A stretch of 64,000 bases of DNA from Planctomycetota bacterium (GTDB taxonomy: Bacteria; Planctomycetota; Planctomycetia; Pirellulales; PNKZ01), in contig JAFEBQ010000020.1 in the NCBI GenBank assembly GCA_018242585.1, positions 62,778-126,777 of the forward strand. The letters are read 5' to 3'. Shown piece after piece: positions 9,673-19,084 of this stretch; within the stretch, counting starts at the first letter, position 1; each line of letters opens with the position of its first letter. The notes below the pieces were generated by a model. It was given only the letters and a program-made list of their open reading frames with translations, searched no databases and had not been told where the DNA came from. The translations under genes were made by a program, and so were the position numbers.

Positions 9673-10374
9673 ATGTACATGCCGTTTGATCCCATCTATT
9701 TCGTGTTCCTGGCGCCGGCGCTGTTGCTGGCGATGTGGGCGCAATTTCGTGTGAAGTCGGCCTATGCCGTCGCCCAGCAAATCCCGGCCAGTTTGTCGGG
9801 AGCCGCGGCCGCGCGCCTGTTGCTGAATCACGCTGGCTTGAATGACATCAGCATCGAGGTCACGCCCGGCGAGCTGAGCGATCACTACGATCCGGGCCAG
9901 AAGGTTCTGCGGCTTAGCCCCGCGGTCTATCACAACCAGTCGATCGCGGCCGTGGGCATTGCCGCGCACGAAGCCGGCCACGCCATGCAAGACGCCGAGA
10001 GCTACGCGCTGATGATGCTGCGCAACGCGGCCGTGCCGTTGGCGAACTTTGGCGGCGGCATTAGTTCGCTGCTGTTGATGGTCGGCCTGCTGGCCCGTAG
10101 CCACACCATGATCACGATTGGCATCGTCGCCTTTTCGTGCGTGGTCTTCTTCCAGGTCGTGAATCTGCCGGTCGAGTTCGACGCCAGCAATCGCGCCAAA
10201 CGCCACCTGGTGGAACTAGGCGTGATCGATCGCGACGGGCTCGAATACGTGCGCGGCGTGTTGAACGCGGCGGCCTGGACCTATGTGGCCGGCACGCTGC
10301 AATCGATCATGACGCTGCTGTACTACGTGATGCGCTTCAGCGGCGGCAGCCGCAGCGACTACGACGAGGGTTAG
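9673..10374 (+). CDS. Membrane zinc metallopeptidase, YugP family
   Basis: 233-residue integral membrane peptidase of the YugP/zinc-dependent neutral protease family. The zinc motif HEAGH sits at residues 99-103 after a short hydrophobic helix, and downstream helices (about 120-160, about 190-210) match the family layout. An N-terminal helix (about 8-22) anchors it. The usual third ligand is probably the Glu in PVEFDASNRA (about 165-174), a family-typical segment. The likely role is proteolysis at the cytoplasmic membrane; substrates are not known. A second ATG lies two codons downstream, so the exact start is uncertain by two residues. Confidence 0.88.
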   Translation: MYMPFDPIYFVFLAPALLLAMWAQFRVKSAYAVAQQIPASLSGAAAARLLLNHAGLNDISIEVTPGELSDHYDPGQKVLRLSPAVYHNQSIAAVGIAAHEAGHAMQDAESYALMMLRNAAVPLANFGGGISSLLLMVGLLARSHTMITIGIVAFSCVVFFQVVNLPVEFDASNRAKRHLVELGVIDRDGLEYVRGVLNAAAWTYVAGTLQSIMTLLYYVMRFSGGSRSDYDEG

Positions 10375-10410
10375 CCACGACGCGGGGTAACGCTCAGCCC
10401 GATCACACGC

Positions 10411-10577
10411 AAACACCCCTCCCTTCCAGGGAGGGGCTGGGGGAGGGCCAAGGCGTTCACAGCCAAAACGCTTCGCGCCAAAGGTTTGACCTTTGCACAA
10501 AGACATCTGGCCTTCGCGTCTTTACCCTCACCCGCTGCGCTTCGCTCCGCGACCTCTCCCTGAAAGGGAGAGGTGTC
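10411..10577. repeat. Paired inverted GC-rich hairpin repeat (copy 2)
   Basis: Hairpin A is CCCCTCCCT-tcc-AGGGAGGGG at 10416-10436 with a GGGGGAGGG tail. Hairpin B is CCTCTCCCT-gaa-AGGGAGAGG at 10553-10573 in opposite orientation, preceded by a CG-rich spacer. It lies between convergent genes, like copies 1 and 3. Confidence 0.75.
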
Positions 10578-10610
10578 AATGCGCGGCGGCCAGCGCGCAA
10601 AGGCTACTTC

Positions 10611-11807
10611 TTACTTGCGGGCCAAGGGGTGCTTCATCGGCAGCCAAGCGCCGTTTTCCTTGCTGCTGGCCACCGATTGCTGGATGAAGTACATCCCTTC
10701 CACGCCGTCGTTCACATTCGGGTAAACCGTGTTCGTCTTCTCGAACGGTTTTCCCTCGGCCCTCAGCGCCATGTCGTCGAAGGACGCGCGATAGACATTG
10801 GCAAAGGCCTCGAAGAACGCCTCGGGGTGCCCGCCCGGCAAGCGGCACGCCGCCTTGGCGCCACCGGTCATGTAATCGGCGTTCGGGTTGCGCGTGTAGA
10901 TGTTCATCGGCTGCCCGTTGCGACGCACGATCAGCTTGTTCGGCTCTTCCTGGTGCCATTCGAGCGAGCCCTTGGTGCCGTCGATTTCGATGAACAAATC
11001 GTTCTCGCGACCATGACTGATCTGCGAAGCGGTCACCGTGCCTAGCGCGCCGTTCTCGAACCGGACCATCGCGCAACCATAATCGTCGAGCTGACGGCCC
11101 GGCACGAAAATCTTGAGATGGCAACTGATCGTTTCGGGCAGCAAGCCGGTCGTGTAGCGAGCCAAGTTGTAAGCGTGCGTGCCGATGTCGCCAAAGCAAC
11201 CCGCGATGCCGCTCTTGGACGGATCGGTTCGCCAGGCGGCTTGCTTCTGCGAGTCTTGTTCCAGCCGAGTGCGCAGCCAGCCTTGGATGTAGCAGGACCG
11301 GATGGCGTTGATCTCGCCCAGGTCGCCGTTCAAGATCATCTCGCGCGCTTGACGCACCAGCGGATAGCCGGTGTAGTTGTGGCTGACCGCGAACACCACG
11401 CCCGACTTCTTGACCGTCTCGGCCAAGGTTTCGGCCTGGGCCAGATCGAACGTCATCGGCTTGTCACAGATGACGTTGAAGCCGGCGTCGACGGCGGCCT
11501 TGGCGATGGCAAAGTGGGTGTGGTTCGGCGTGGCCACCGAGACAAAGTCGATGCGCTCGCTGGCCGGCAACTTGGTCTCGCTGGCAACCAGTTCAGTGAT
11601 GGAACCATAGGCCCGCGCCGCCGGAATATCGTAGTCGGCAGCCGAGGCCTTGGCCTTGGCCGGATCGCTGGACAGCGCGCCGGCGACCAAGGCGGCCCGG
11701 TTGTCGAGCACGGCGGCCGTGCAATGGACGCGACCGATAAAGGAGCCCGCGCCGCCCCCGACCAACGCCATGCGCAGTTTGCGATTCAATGAACCATTCG
11801 TGGGCAT
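10611..11807 (-). CDS. Gfo/Idh/MocA family oxidoreductase
   Basis: NAD(P)-dependent sugar or inositol dehydrogenase-like protein, 398 residues. The N-terminal Rossmann motif is [13 protein letters not shown]; the family EKP-type motif appears as [15 protein letters not shown], with the catalytic Lys in CDKP. The C-terminal alpha/beta domain includes [17 protein letters not shown], where the GTHA histidine fits the active site. It has no signal peptide, so it is cytoplasmic. AAGGAG precedes the ATG at 11807 at good spacing. Substrate cannot be told from sequence. A second family member lies at 19085-20113. Confidence 0.9.
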   Translation of the reverse strand: MPTNGSLNRKLRMALVGGGAGSFIGRVHCTAAVLDNRAALVAGALSSDPAKAKASAADYDIPAARAYGSITELVASETKLPASERIDFVSVATPNHTHFAIAKAAVDAGFNVICDKPMTFDLAQAETLAETVKKSGVVFAVSHNYTGYPLVRQAREMILNGDLGEINAIRSCYIQGWLRTRLEQDSQKQAAWRTDPSKSGIAGCFGDIGTHAYNLARYTTGLLPETISCHLKIFVPGRQLDDYGCAMVRFENGALGTVTASQISHGRENDLFIEIDGTKGSLEWHQEEPNKLIVRRNGQPMNIYTRNPNADYMTGGAKAACRLPGGHPEAFFEAFANVYRASFDDMALRAEGKPFEKTNTVYPNVNDGVEGMYFIQQSVASSKENGAWLPMKHPLARK

Positions 11808-12175
11808 GACCGATGCTCCTTGCTCGACCGGAAATAAGTTTGGCGGCTAGCGACCCAAGACCAACGGGTGATTTCCGTGGCACCGCCGTTGGTTTCGGGT
11901 TTCGACCCTATATAACAGCGCCATCGGCCCAGAGTAAGCCCCGAGATGCAGCCCTTGATTTTCTCGCCAACTCCCCATTGTCCGGCCGCCGATCGAGCAT
12001 CGATCCCAGACGCAAAACTATGGAATATCTTCGAGCCGAACGCTAGGATGGCAGCCACTGGTTCGCAAGTCGGGGTAGTGCTTTTCGAGCTTGCCCTGGC
12101 CGTCTGGAATGGACGGTCGGCGCGAACCCATCGTCATCGTTAAACCACTCTTCTTCCGTTCAAGGAGCGTCCTTC
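11808..12175. other. 368-bp divergent intergenic region
   Basis: Separates two divergent genes. It presumably holds both promoters, but I cannot define one. GGAG/AAGGAGCG just before 12176 is the ribosome binding site of the next gene. No riboswitch-like thi element was recognised here. Confidence 0.45.
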
Positions 12176-12697
12176 ATGATTCGACGCATGCTGTTCAGCC
12201 GCGTGACTTGGGTGATCGCAGGGATTGCCATCGGCCTGGGAGTGAGCGCTTTGATCCCCCAGCAAACGGTCCAGGCCACCGCCACGGATCGAGGTGAAAA
12301 CTTCGCCATTGCCACCGGCTCGTGCGACGGCACGACCGACGCCATCTTTACGCTTGACTTCCTGACCGGCGATCTGCGCGGCGCGGTCATCCACCCAGTC
12401 ACCAAAGGCTTGGCCGCGGTCATGCAACACAACGTGTTGAAGGACTTGAAGGTCGAAGCCGGCAAGCAGCCCAAGTTTCTGATCGTGACCGCCGCGTGCG
12501 ACTTGCGCTCGATGGGCGGCATCCAGATGGCCCAGAGCATTTTGTGCGTCACGGAATTGGGAAGTGGCGTGATGGCGCTGTATGGCTTCCACTACAGCCC
12601 GGCGGTCACCAACAGCCGAACTGGCACGCCGGCCCAGTTGGAGTTTCTGCCGTTGCTCGTGACCAGCATTCGCAACACCCAAGTCCGTGGACAGTAG
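12176..12697 (+). CDS. Hypothetical signal-anchored protein preceding thiS
   Basis: 173 residues with an N-terminal hydrophobic anchor (about 10-32, VIAGIAIGLGVSALIP) and a short periplasmic domain containing ATGSCDGTTDAIFTLDFLTG and VTAACDLRSMGG. I know no biochemical function; it looks like a conserved planctomycetal family. AAGGAGCG upstream gives a good ribosome binding site. It stops two bases before the thiS start codon, so it is almost certainly co-transcribed with thiS-thiG, but the sequence gives no direct link to thiamine synthesis. Confidence 0.75.
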   Translation: MIRRMLFSRVTWVIAGIAIGLGVSALIPQQTVQATATDRGENFAIATGSCDGTTDAIFTLDFLTGDLRGAVIHPVTKGLAAVMQHNVLKDLKVEAGKQPKFLIVTAACDLRSMGGIQMAQSILCVTELGSGVMALYGFHYSPAVTNSRTGTPAQLEFLPLLVTSIRNTQVRGQ

Positions 12698-12699
12698 CA

Positions 12700-12915
12700 G
12701 TGGCCACCACACCGGTGCAGATCACCCTCAACGGCCAGCCACGGTGCATCGAGGCCGGCGCCACGGTGTCGCTGTTGCTGGCCGAGTTGGGCATCAAGGC
12801 GCCCCACGTGGCCGTCGAGGTGAACCTGAACCTGGTGCCGCGCGCCGAACATCCGCGCCACGTGCTGCGCGCCGGCGACGCGGTCGAGGTCGTCACGCTA
12901 GCTGGCGGCGGCTAG
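12700..12915 (+). CDS. thiS: Sulfur carrier protein ThiS
   Basis: 71-residue ubiquitin-fold protein that carries sulfur as a C-terminal thiocarboxylate in thiazole synthesis. It starts at a GTG two bases after the preceding stop codon. Visible features are the beta-grasp pattern ITLNGQPRCIEAGATVSLLL, the VAVEVN strand and the essential C-terminal Gly-Gly (VVTLAGGG). It lies 57 bases upstream of thiG, its functional partner. No thiF is present in the window. Confidence 0.88.
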   Translation: MATTPVQITLNGQPRCIEAGATVSLLLAELGIKAPHVAVEVNLNLVPRAEHPRHVLRAGDAVEVVTLAGGG

Positions 12916-12972
12916 GCGGCGCGGCGCAACATCAGGTGTCTTCTCTTGGTTGACTGGAATTGATCTTCTCTT

Positions 12973-13833
12973 ATGGCTACCGACGTCGCCCCCTCGAACG
13001 ATACCGCGATTGATGACGACCGCTTCCAACTGGGCCGGCACTGGCTGACCAGTCGGCTGATCGTTGGCACCGGCAAGTACTCGTCTTACGAGTTGATGGG
13101 GGAATCGCTCCGCGCTTCGGGGACCGAATGCGTAACGGTGGCCGTGCGGCGTGAACGGCTGGTCGACTCGGCCGGTCGCAACTTGCTGGATCACCTGGAC
13201 ACGTCGCGCTATATCCTGCTGCCGAACACGGCTGGCTGCTTCACCGCGGACGATGCCGTGCGCGTGGCGCGGTTGGGGCGTGAAATCCTCAGCGGCCTGA
13301 ACAACCCCGGCGCCGACTGGGTGAAACTGGAAGTCTTGGCCGATACCAAGACGCTGCTGCCTGACCCCGTGGCGACCTTGGAAGCGACGAAGCGACTGGT
13401 GGCGGACGGCTTTCAGGTGCTTTGTTACACGACCGACGATCCGGTGATTGCGCGGCAATTGAAGCAAGCCGGCGCTACCAGCGTGATGCCCGCCGGCAGC
13501 CCGATCGGCTCGGGGCAGGGGGTTCTGAACGCGAACAACATCCGCATCTGCCTCGAATACCTGAAGCAAGACGACCCGGACTATCCGGTCATCGTCGATG
13601 CCGGCGTGGGGACGGCCAGCGACGTGGCCTTTGCCATGGAGCTAGGCGTCGACGGCGTGCTGCTGAACACGGCCATCGCCCACGCGGCCGATCCGGTTCG
13701 CATGGCGCGGGCCATGCAAGCGGCCTGCGCGGCCGGCCGGTTGGCATACCGCTCGGGGCGCATTCCGCGGCGATTGTACGCCACGGCCAGCAGCCCCGAC
13801 GAAGGCACCATCGCCCCCTCTCGGCGGCGATAA
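12973..13833 (+). CDS. thiG: Thiazole synthase ThiG
   Basis: Forms the thiamine thiazole phosphate from 1-deoxyxylulose 5-phosphate, dehydroglycine and ThiS-thiocarboxylate. The 286-residue chain is close to the usual 255-270 plus a short N-terminal extension. Recognisable segments are [12 protein letters not shown], the Schiff-base lysine region WVKLEVL, the phosphate-binding [12 protein letters not shown], and [31 protein letters not shown]. Cytoplasmic TIM-barrel enzyme. It is in an operon with thiS and the upstream small protein. Confidence 0.95.
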   Translation: MATDVAPSNDTAIDDDRFQLGRHWLTSRLIVGTGKYSSYELMGESLRASGTECVTVAVRRERLVDSAGRNLLDHLDTSRYILLPNTAGCFTADDAVRVARLGREILSGLNNPGADWVKLEVLADTKTLLPDPVATLEATKRLVADGFQVLCYTTDDPVIARQLKQAGATSVMPAGSPIGSGQGVLNANNIRICLEYLKQDDPDYPVIVDAGVGTASDVAFAMELGVDGVLLNTAIAHAADPVRMARAMQAACAAGRLAYRSGRIPRRLYATASSPDEGTIAPSRRR

Positions 13834-13983
13834 CCGAAGAAATGCCAATTGAACCGCAGAGGCGCAGAGGACGCAGAGAAGACACGGAGAGCAAAACTAT
13901 GAGGAGGAGCGTGAACGACGTTTCGTGCTCTAGTCGCTGGGCCATAGGCCCGCGCGAATGCGATTTTTCGTCATAGCGCGCAA

Positions 13984-14012
13984 TAAAAAACCCAGGAGGT
14001 GAAACCCCTGGG
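13984..14012 (-). terminator. Rho-independent terminator of the small minus-strand gene
   Basis: Read on the minus strand, a hairpin with CCCAGG/CCTGGG outer arms (13991-14012) is followed by TTTTTTATTG. It lies 38 bases past the stop of the 80-residue gene at 14050. Confidence 0.7.
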
Positions 14013-14049
14013 CTTGTGTTAGTGATTGATTTGTCGCGCACCGAGCGGC

Positions 14050-14292
14050 TTAGGCCGACGGACGGCGGTAGTGCTGGTAGGCCATCAGCACTTCGTACAG
14101 GTCGCTCGACAAGGTCACCTCGTCGTCGGCGAAGTCACGCAACCAGGTCCGGCGGCTTTCCACCGCGTCGGCCAGCAAGTGGGCGACGTCGCGCAGCCGC
14201 ACGCGAACTGTATCGTTTTGCTCGGGAGCGGCGGCCACCGAGGTGCGAAGTTTATCCGGGCCGTAATAGACACGCAGTTGGGCTCGAGCCAT
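14050..14292 (-). CDS. Small hypothetical protein, 80 aa
   Basis: Start placed at the ATG at 14292 because AAGGAAG lies about 9 bases upstream; an in-frame upstream ATG at 14346 lacks one. The product (MARAQLRVYYGP...) has a short beta-strand followed by two helices with an acidic C-terminal part (ADDEVTLSSDLYEVLMAYQHY). It is cytoplasmic by appearance. It is followed by its own terminator, which supports it being a real gene. No family is recognised. Confidence 0.7.
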   Translation of the reverse strand: MARAQLRVYYGPDKLRTSVAAAPEQNDTVRVRLRDVAHLLADAVESRRTWLRDFADDEVTLSSDLYEVLMAYQHYRRPSA

Positions 14293-14838
14293 CGGGGACG
14301 CTTCCTTACGACGTGAGGTGTTCCAGCCCGTCGAAAATGACGGCACTTTTTTGCCCGCCCTGTTGCGTCCTACTTATCGGTTGTACGCATGGCGCAAGTT
14401 TGGAGTTTTTCTGCCGATTAAACATTTTTTTCGGCGCAGCAAAGCTAGCGGACCTGGGCACGGCGACAGCATTAAACCGACGGTAACGGTATTTGCTTCC
14501 ACCCCTAGCGCCGGCGGTCTGAAGCTTGACAGTCGCCCAGGCAATCCATAGATTGCCAAATCGATTAAACCGGTTGATCTGTTGTGGTTGCGCGAACTTG
14601 ACTGTCTCCGGTTCGATCGATCGACATGCGAGACGCTCCGAGTGAGAGGAGCGTCTTGGTGATCGGCCGCCCCGCGGCTCGAACGGTGGTGGGGAATGAT
14701 TTGCTAGCAGGCCGATCGTGCCTGTCGGCTCGGGGCGCTCGGGTCAAGAGCGCGAATCACGGGATCGCCACTGCCGCCCGCCATCGCAAGCATTGCTGCT
14801 GGGTGGGCGGAAATCGCGGTTCGACGGAACGGGAGCGT
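14293..14838. promoter_or_regulatory. 546-bp leader region upstream of tex
   Basis: Divergent region between the small gene and tex. It holds AT-rich stretches at about 14390-14440 and a hairpin AGACGCTCC (14631-14639), 8-base loop, GGAGCGTCT (14648-14656) in the probable tex leader. The open frame continues upstream of the tex ATG but has neither a ribosome binding site nor coding-like composition. Confidence 0.4.
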
Positions 14839-17796
14839 ATGCCCAATTTGCCGGTTATCGATCTGGGTCAGATTGCCGCCGCCGTGCGGTTACCGCTGGC
14901 GCGCGTCGAAGCCGTCGTCGGCCTGCTCGACGCTGGCAATACGGTGCCGTTCATCACGCGCTACCGCAAGGACCAGACGGGCGGGCTCGACGAAGAGCAA
15001 ATCCGCGCCGTGCAAGAGCGCGTAATCAAAGAACGCCTGCTGGCCGAGCGCAAGCAGACGATTCTCCGCTCGATCGAGTCGCAAGGCCGGCTGACCCCCG
15101 AGTTGTCGGCGGCCATCGCCAAGGCCGACACCACCAAGCGACTCGAAGACTTGTACCTGCCGTACAAGCCCAAGAAACAAACCCTCGCCACCACGGCCCG
15201 GCAGCGCGAACTGGAACCGTTGGCGCTGGAAATCCTGAACGCCGACTCGGCCTGCGCCGACCTCGACGCGCGAGCGCGCGATTTCGTCAACCCGGACAAG
15301 CACGTCGGCTCGGCGGCCGACGCGCTGCTGGGGGCGGGTCACATCCTGGCCGAGATGTTCAGCGAGCGGGCCGATCTGCGCGAACGTCTGCGGCCGATCT
15401 TCGACCGCTCGGGACGAATCATCACTAGCGCCATCGAGCAAGAGTCCAAGAAGACTTCCGAGCCAGCGGCGCCAGCCAAGGAAGCTGAAACCCAGGAGGC
15501 GTCCGCGGACGAGTCGATTCCCGCGCCGGCCGTGGCCTCGACGACTGTTGAACCCGAGGCCGAAGCGCCAACCGACCCCGAACCCGCCCCCTCGGAACCA
15601 TCCGTAGCTGCCGAACTGGCGAGCACGGCTGTCGAAACCACCTCGGAGACCAGTGCCGCCGTGGCCGAGGCTCCCGCGCCGACAGACAGTGCGGCTCCTG
15701 CCCCGGCCATGGCCAAGCCGGCCAAGGGGGAAGCGGGCAAGAAGAAAAAGGCCACCGATCTGCGCAAGCAGCGGAAGCTCGATCGCCAGAAAGAGCGTCA
15801 GGCCTGGCTGCAGCGCGCGTTCCGCGACTATTTCAACTTCAGCGACGAGCTGGGGAAGATTCCGCCCCACCGCATTCTGGCCATCAACCGGGGCGAGCGG
15901 GCGCGGATCCTGCGCATCAAGATTGAGTTCGACGTCGCCGGTATGCAACAGGCCGCCGAGGACTTGCTCGTGCCGGCCGTGCATCCGCACGCCGAGTTTC
16001 TGCGCGGCTGCGTCCGTGACGCGCTGACGCGGCTGGTGTTGCCGAGCCTGGAACGTGAAGTCCGCCGCGAGTTGACTGATCTGGCCGAAGAGCACGCGGT
16101 CGAGGTGTTCATCCAGAACCTGCGCAAGTTGTTGTTGCAAGCGCCGGTCCACGAGCGCCGTTTGCTGGCGATCGACCCGGGCTTCAAGAGCGGTTGCAAG
16201 CTGGCCGCGCTCGACGAGTTCGGCAACCTGCTGGATCACGGCCTGATCAACATCATTGGCAAGGAAGAGCGCCAGGCCGAAGCTCGCCAGAAAGCTGTCG
16301 AACTGATCGACAAGCATCAACTGAACACGATTGTCATCGGCAACGGCACGGCTTGCCGGGCGACCGAGCAATTTGTGGCTGGGCTGCTGGCCGGCGAACT
16401 GACGGGACGAAGCATCAGCTACACGATCGTCAACGAAGCGGGGGCCAGCGTCTATTCGACCAGCCAGGTCGGCCGCGCCGAGTTTCCCAATTACGACGCC
16501 ACGCTGCGCGGGGCCATTTCGATTGGTCGTCGCTTGCAGGATCCGCTGAGCGAGCTGGTCAAGATCGACCCGGCCAACATCGGCGTGGGCATGTATCAGC
16601 ACGACATGAAGGCCAAGCACCTCAAGGATTCGCTCGACGCGGTCGTCGAATCGGCGGTGAACTTTGTCGGCGTCGATCTGAACACGGCCAGCGCGTCGCT
16701 ATTGCGCTATGTGTCTGGGCTGAATCAACTGACGGCCCAGCGGCTGGTCGAGCACCGCACCGCGAACGGCCCGTTCCGCAATCGCGAGCAACTCAAGGAA
16801 GTCAACGGCATCGGCGACGGCACTTTTGTCCAGGCGGCGGGCTTTTTGAAAATTGCCGGCGGCGACAACCCGCTGGACACGACCTGGATTCATCCCGAAA
16901 GCTACACGGCGGCCACGGCCGTGCTGTCCAAGGTCGAGGCCGCGCCGACCGACCTGCTCGACAAAGAGCGGGCCGCGTCGCTGGCCCAGCGCACCGGTCA
17001 ATTGCAGGTCGACCCATTGGCTGGGGAATTGAGCCTGGGCGCGCTCACGCTGCGGGACATCATTGCCCAGCTTGGCCGCCCCGGCCGCGACCCGCGCGAA
17101 TCGCTGCCGCCGCCGATGTTCAAGCAGGGGATTATCAAGGTTGACGATCTGACGCCGGGCATGGAGTTGGCCGGCACGGTGCTGAACGTGGTCGACTTCG
17201 GCGCGTTCGTCGACATCGGGCTGAAGGACAGCGGGCTCGTCCACATCAGCCAGTTGGCCGATCGGTACGTCAAGGATCCGCACGAAGTCGTCTCGGTCGG
17301 CGATATGGTGAAGGTCTGGGTGATCGAAGTCGACAAGCAGCGCCGCCGCGTGTCGTTGACAATGATCGAGCCCGGCACGCGCCGCCCACCGCCACAACGC
17401 CGCGGCCGCGACGAACAGTCCGGCGAGCAACAAGCAGGCGAACAGGGGGGCGGGCAGCAGCGCCCACCGCAACAACAGCGATCATCTGCTCAGCAGGGCT
17501 CTTCGGGCCAACAACGTCCGCCACGCTCGGCGCAACAACAACCGCAGCGTTCCCACGCGGCTGGCGGTCGACCGCCGCAGCAGCGCCATGAATACGCCAA
17601 GGGGCGTCCGGAAAAGTCGCGCGCGCCGGCCCAGTTCACGTCAAAGCCGCAGCCCAAAGAGATCGTGCCGCTGACCGAGGCGATGAAAAAAGGGAAAGCC
17701 CCGCTGCGGACGTTCGGCGATCTGAAGCAGTTCTTCACCCAGCAGCCAACCGAAGCCGAACCCAAGCCGCCGGAATCCGAAAAGCCTGCGGAATAG
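14839..17796 (+). CDS. tex: Tex-family S1 RNA-binding transcription accessory protein, with insertion and long tail
   Basis: Tex proteins bind nucleic acid and support transcription. The ATG at 14839 with GGGAG upstream starts the family N-terminus (VIDLGQIAAAVRLPLARVEAVV). Order of parts: Tex N-terminal helical domain (about 1-200); an Ala/Glu/Pro/Thr-rich insertion (about 205-300) ending in a Lys/Arg-rich stretch; the remaining helical domain; a YqgF-like fold starting at LLAIDPGFKSGCKLA (about 438); a helix-hairpin-helix region (NQLTAQRLVEHR, GIGDGTFVQAAGF); an S1 domain (about 773-847, LAGTVLNVVDFGAFVDIGLK); and a Gln/Arg/Gly-rich tail (about 848-985). At 985 residues it is some 200 longer than the typical 770. 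The fold assignment is secure. Confidence 0.92.
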   Translation: MPNLPVIDLGQIAAAVRLPLARVEAVVGLLDAGNTVPFITRYRKDQTGGLDEEQIRAVQERVIKERLLAERKQTILRSIESQGRLTPELSAAIAKADTTKRLEDLYLPYKPKKQTLATTARQRELEPLALEILNADSACADLDARARDFVNPDKHVGSAADALLGAGHILAEMFSERADLRERLRPIFDRSGRIITSAIEQESKKTSEPAAPAKEAETQEASADESIPAPAVASTTVEPEAEAPTDPEPAPSEPSVAAELASTAVETTSETSAAVAEAPAPTDSAAPAPAMAKPAKGEAGKKKKATDLRKQRKLDRQKERQAWLQRAFRDYFNFSDELGKIPPHRILAINRGERARILRIKIEFDVAGMQQAAEDLLVPAVHPHAEFLRGCVRDALTRLVLPSLEREVRRELTDLAEEHAVEVFIQNLRKLLLQAPVHERRLLAIDPGFKSGCKLAALDEFGNLLDHGLINIIGKEERQAEARQKAVELIDKHQLNTIVIGNGTACRATEQFVAGLLAGELTGRSISYTIVNEAGASVYSTSQVGRAEFPNYDATLRGAISIGRRLQDPLSELVKIDPANIGVGMYQHDMKAKHLKDSLDAVVESAVNFVGVDLNTASASLLRYVSGLNQLTAQRLVEHRTANGPFRNREQLKEVNGIGDGTFVQAAGFLKIAGGDNPLDTTWIHPESYTAATAVLSKVEAAPTDLLDKERAASLAQRTGQLQVDPLAGELSLGALTLRDIIAQLGRPGRDPRESLPPPMFKQGIIKVDDLTPGMELAGTVLNVVDFGAFVDIGLKDSGLVHISQLADRYVKDPHEVVSVGDMVKVWVIEVDKQRRRVSLTMIEPGTRRPPPQRRGRDEQSGEQQAGEQGGGQQRPPQQQRSSAQQGSSGQQRPPRSAQQQPQRSHAAGGRPPQQRHEYAKGRPEKSRAPAQFTSKPQPKEIVPLTEAMKKGKAPLRTFGDLKQFFTQQPTEAEPKPPESEKPAE

Positions 17797-17849
17797 ACCG
17801 CGCTTCGGTCAATGGTCGCCCTGCGTCCATGTCATGCGTCGCGCGCGAC

Positions 17850-17993
17850 AAACACCCCTCCCTTTCAGGGAGGGGCAGGGGGGAGGGTCAAGGCGCTCTC
17901 GGCCTGACACGCTTCAACAACTGGCGGTTTGCCAAATCGTCAGCGTTCTGGCGGGTAATGCGTTTACCCTCCCTGAAAGGGAGGGATGTTCAC
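17850..17993. repeat. Paired inverted GC-rich hairpin repeat (copy 3)
   Basis: Arm A (17850-17890) holds CCCCTCCCT/AGGGAGGGG with a GGGGGAGGGT tail. Arm B (17961-17993) holds CCCTCCCT/AGGGAGGG in opposite orientation. Located between the convergent tex and acuI genes, about 55 bases past the tex stop. Confidence 0.75.
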
Positions 17994-18046
17994 CACTTGG
18001 CCTGCGACGCCAAAGAAGTCGCATACGGTTGCCATCAAGCGATCCT

Positions 18047-19057
18047 TCAGCGGCGCAAGCCTGGTTCGACCAGCAACCGGCCGGCGACGTGGCCGCCGCG
18101 AATCTTTTCGATCCACTCGGGCATCTCATCCAGGCTGGCCGTCGCCGCGACCAGCTCGTCGAGCTTCGCCGGTCGCCAGGGGCCGGCCAGTTTTTCCCAC
18201 GTGGCCAAGCGCAGCGGCATCGCGCATTCGACCGAATCGATGCCGGCCAGTGTGACGTTCCGCAAGATGAAGGGGTAAACCGTCAGCGGCAAGTCAGTGC
18301 CGCCGACCAGTCCGCACGCCGCCGCGCAGCCGTTCCGCTTCAACGTGCGAACGACGGTCGAGAGCATCGACCCGCCGACGGTGTCGACCGCGCCGGCCCA
18401 ACGCTCGGCCAGCATTGGCTTGTTGCTGGCGTCGGTCACCTCGGCACGGTCGATGACTTCGGCCGCGCCCAGCTTCTTCAACCAGTCGCGCGAGGCCGGC
18501 TTGCCCGAGACGGCCGTGACGTGATAGCCCAGCTTGGCCAGGATGGCGACCGCCACACAGCCGACGCCGCCACTGGCGCCGGTGACCAGCACCGGCCCGC
18601 TGGTCGGCGGGACTTCGGCGCATTCAAGCGCGGCCACGCAAAGCGCGGCCGTGAAGCCCGCCGTGCCGTAGATCATCGCGTCGCGCAGACTCATGCCGCG
18701 CGGCAGCTTCACGACCCAGCCGGCCGGCACACGAATCCGCTCGGCAAAACCACCCCAGGTGTTCTGTCCCTGATCAAACCCGGTGACCAGCACCTCGTCG
18801 CCGGGGCGAAGGTCCGGGCTCTTGCTTTCGAGCACCACGCCCGAGGCGTCGATCCCCAGCACGTGCGGGAACTTGCGGGTCACGCCGGGGTGCCCGGCCG
18901 CCGAAAGGGCGTCTTTGTAGTTGAGCGAGGAATAGCGAACGTCGATCAACACGTCGCCGGCGGGCAGGTCGCCAAGGGACCGCTCGGTGACGGCCAGTTT
19001 GAACTTGCCATCGGCTTCCTTGGTCACGAGCAAACAACGAAACGAATCGGCAGCCAT
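18047..19057 (-). CDS. acuI: YhdH/AcuI-type quinone oxidoreductase (acrylyl-CoA reductase-like)
   Basis: 336-residue zinc-free medium-chain dehydrogenase. Typical features are VRYSSLNYKDALSAAG near the N-terminus, FPHVLGIDASGVV, and the NADPH-binding VLVTGASGGVGCVAVAILAKLGY. The C-terminal AECAMPLR-like segment appears as GIDSVECAMPLRLATWEKLAG, a signature of the YhdH/AcuI branch, which reduces acrylyl-CoA to propionyl-CoA. GGAG precedes the ATG at 19057. It lies 27 bases from the 3' end-to-start of the neighbouring oxidoreductase region (19085-20113, same strand), so the two may be co-transcribed. Confidence 0.87.
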   Translation of the reverse strand: MAADSFRCLLVTKEADGKFKLAVTERSLGDLPAGDVLIDVRYSSLNYKDALSAAGHPGVTRKFPHVLGIDASGVVLESKSPDLRPGDEVLVTGFDQGQNTWGGFAERIRVPAGWVVKLPRGMSLRDAMIYGTAGFTAALCVAALECAEVPPTSGPVLVTGASGGVGCVAVAILAKLGYHVTAVSGKPASRDWLKKLGAAEVIDRAEVTDASNKPMLAERWAGAVDTVGGSMLSTVVRTLKRNGCAAACGLVGGTDLPLTVYPFILRNVTLAGIDSVECAMPLRLATWEKLAGPWRPAKLDELVAATASLDEMPEWIEKIRGGHVAGRLLVEPGLRR

Positions 19058-19084
19058 GCGATGATCTCCGCCATGAACGATTGA

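Noticed and set aside
12060..12175. TPP riboswitch before the thiS-thiG unit
   Set aside because: No CUGAGA/thi-box pattern seen.
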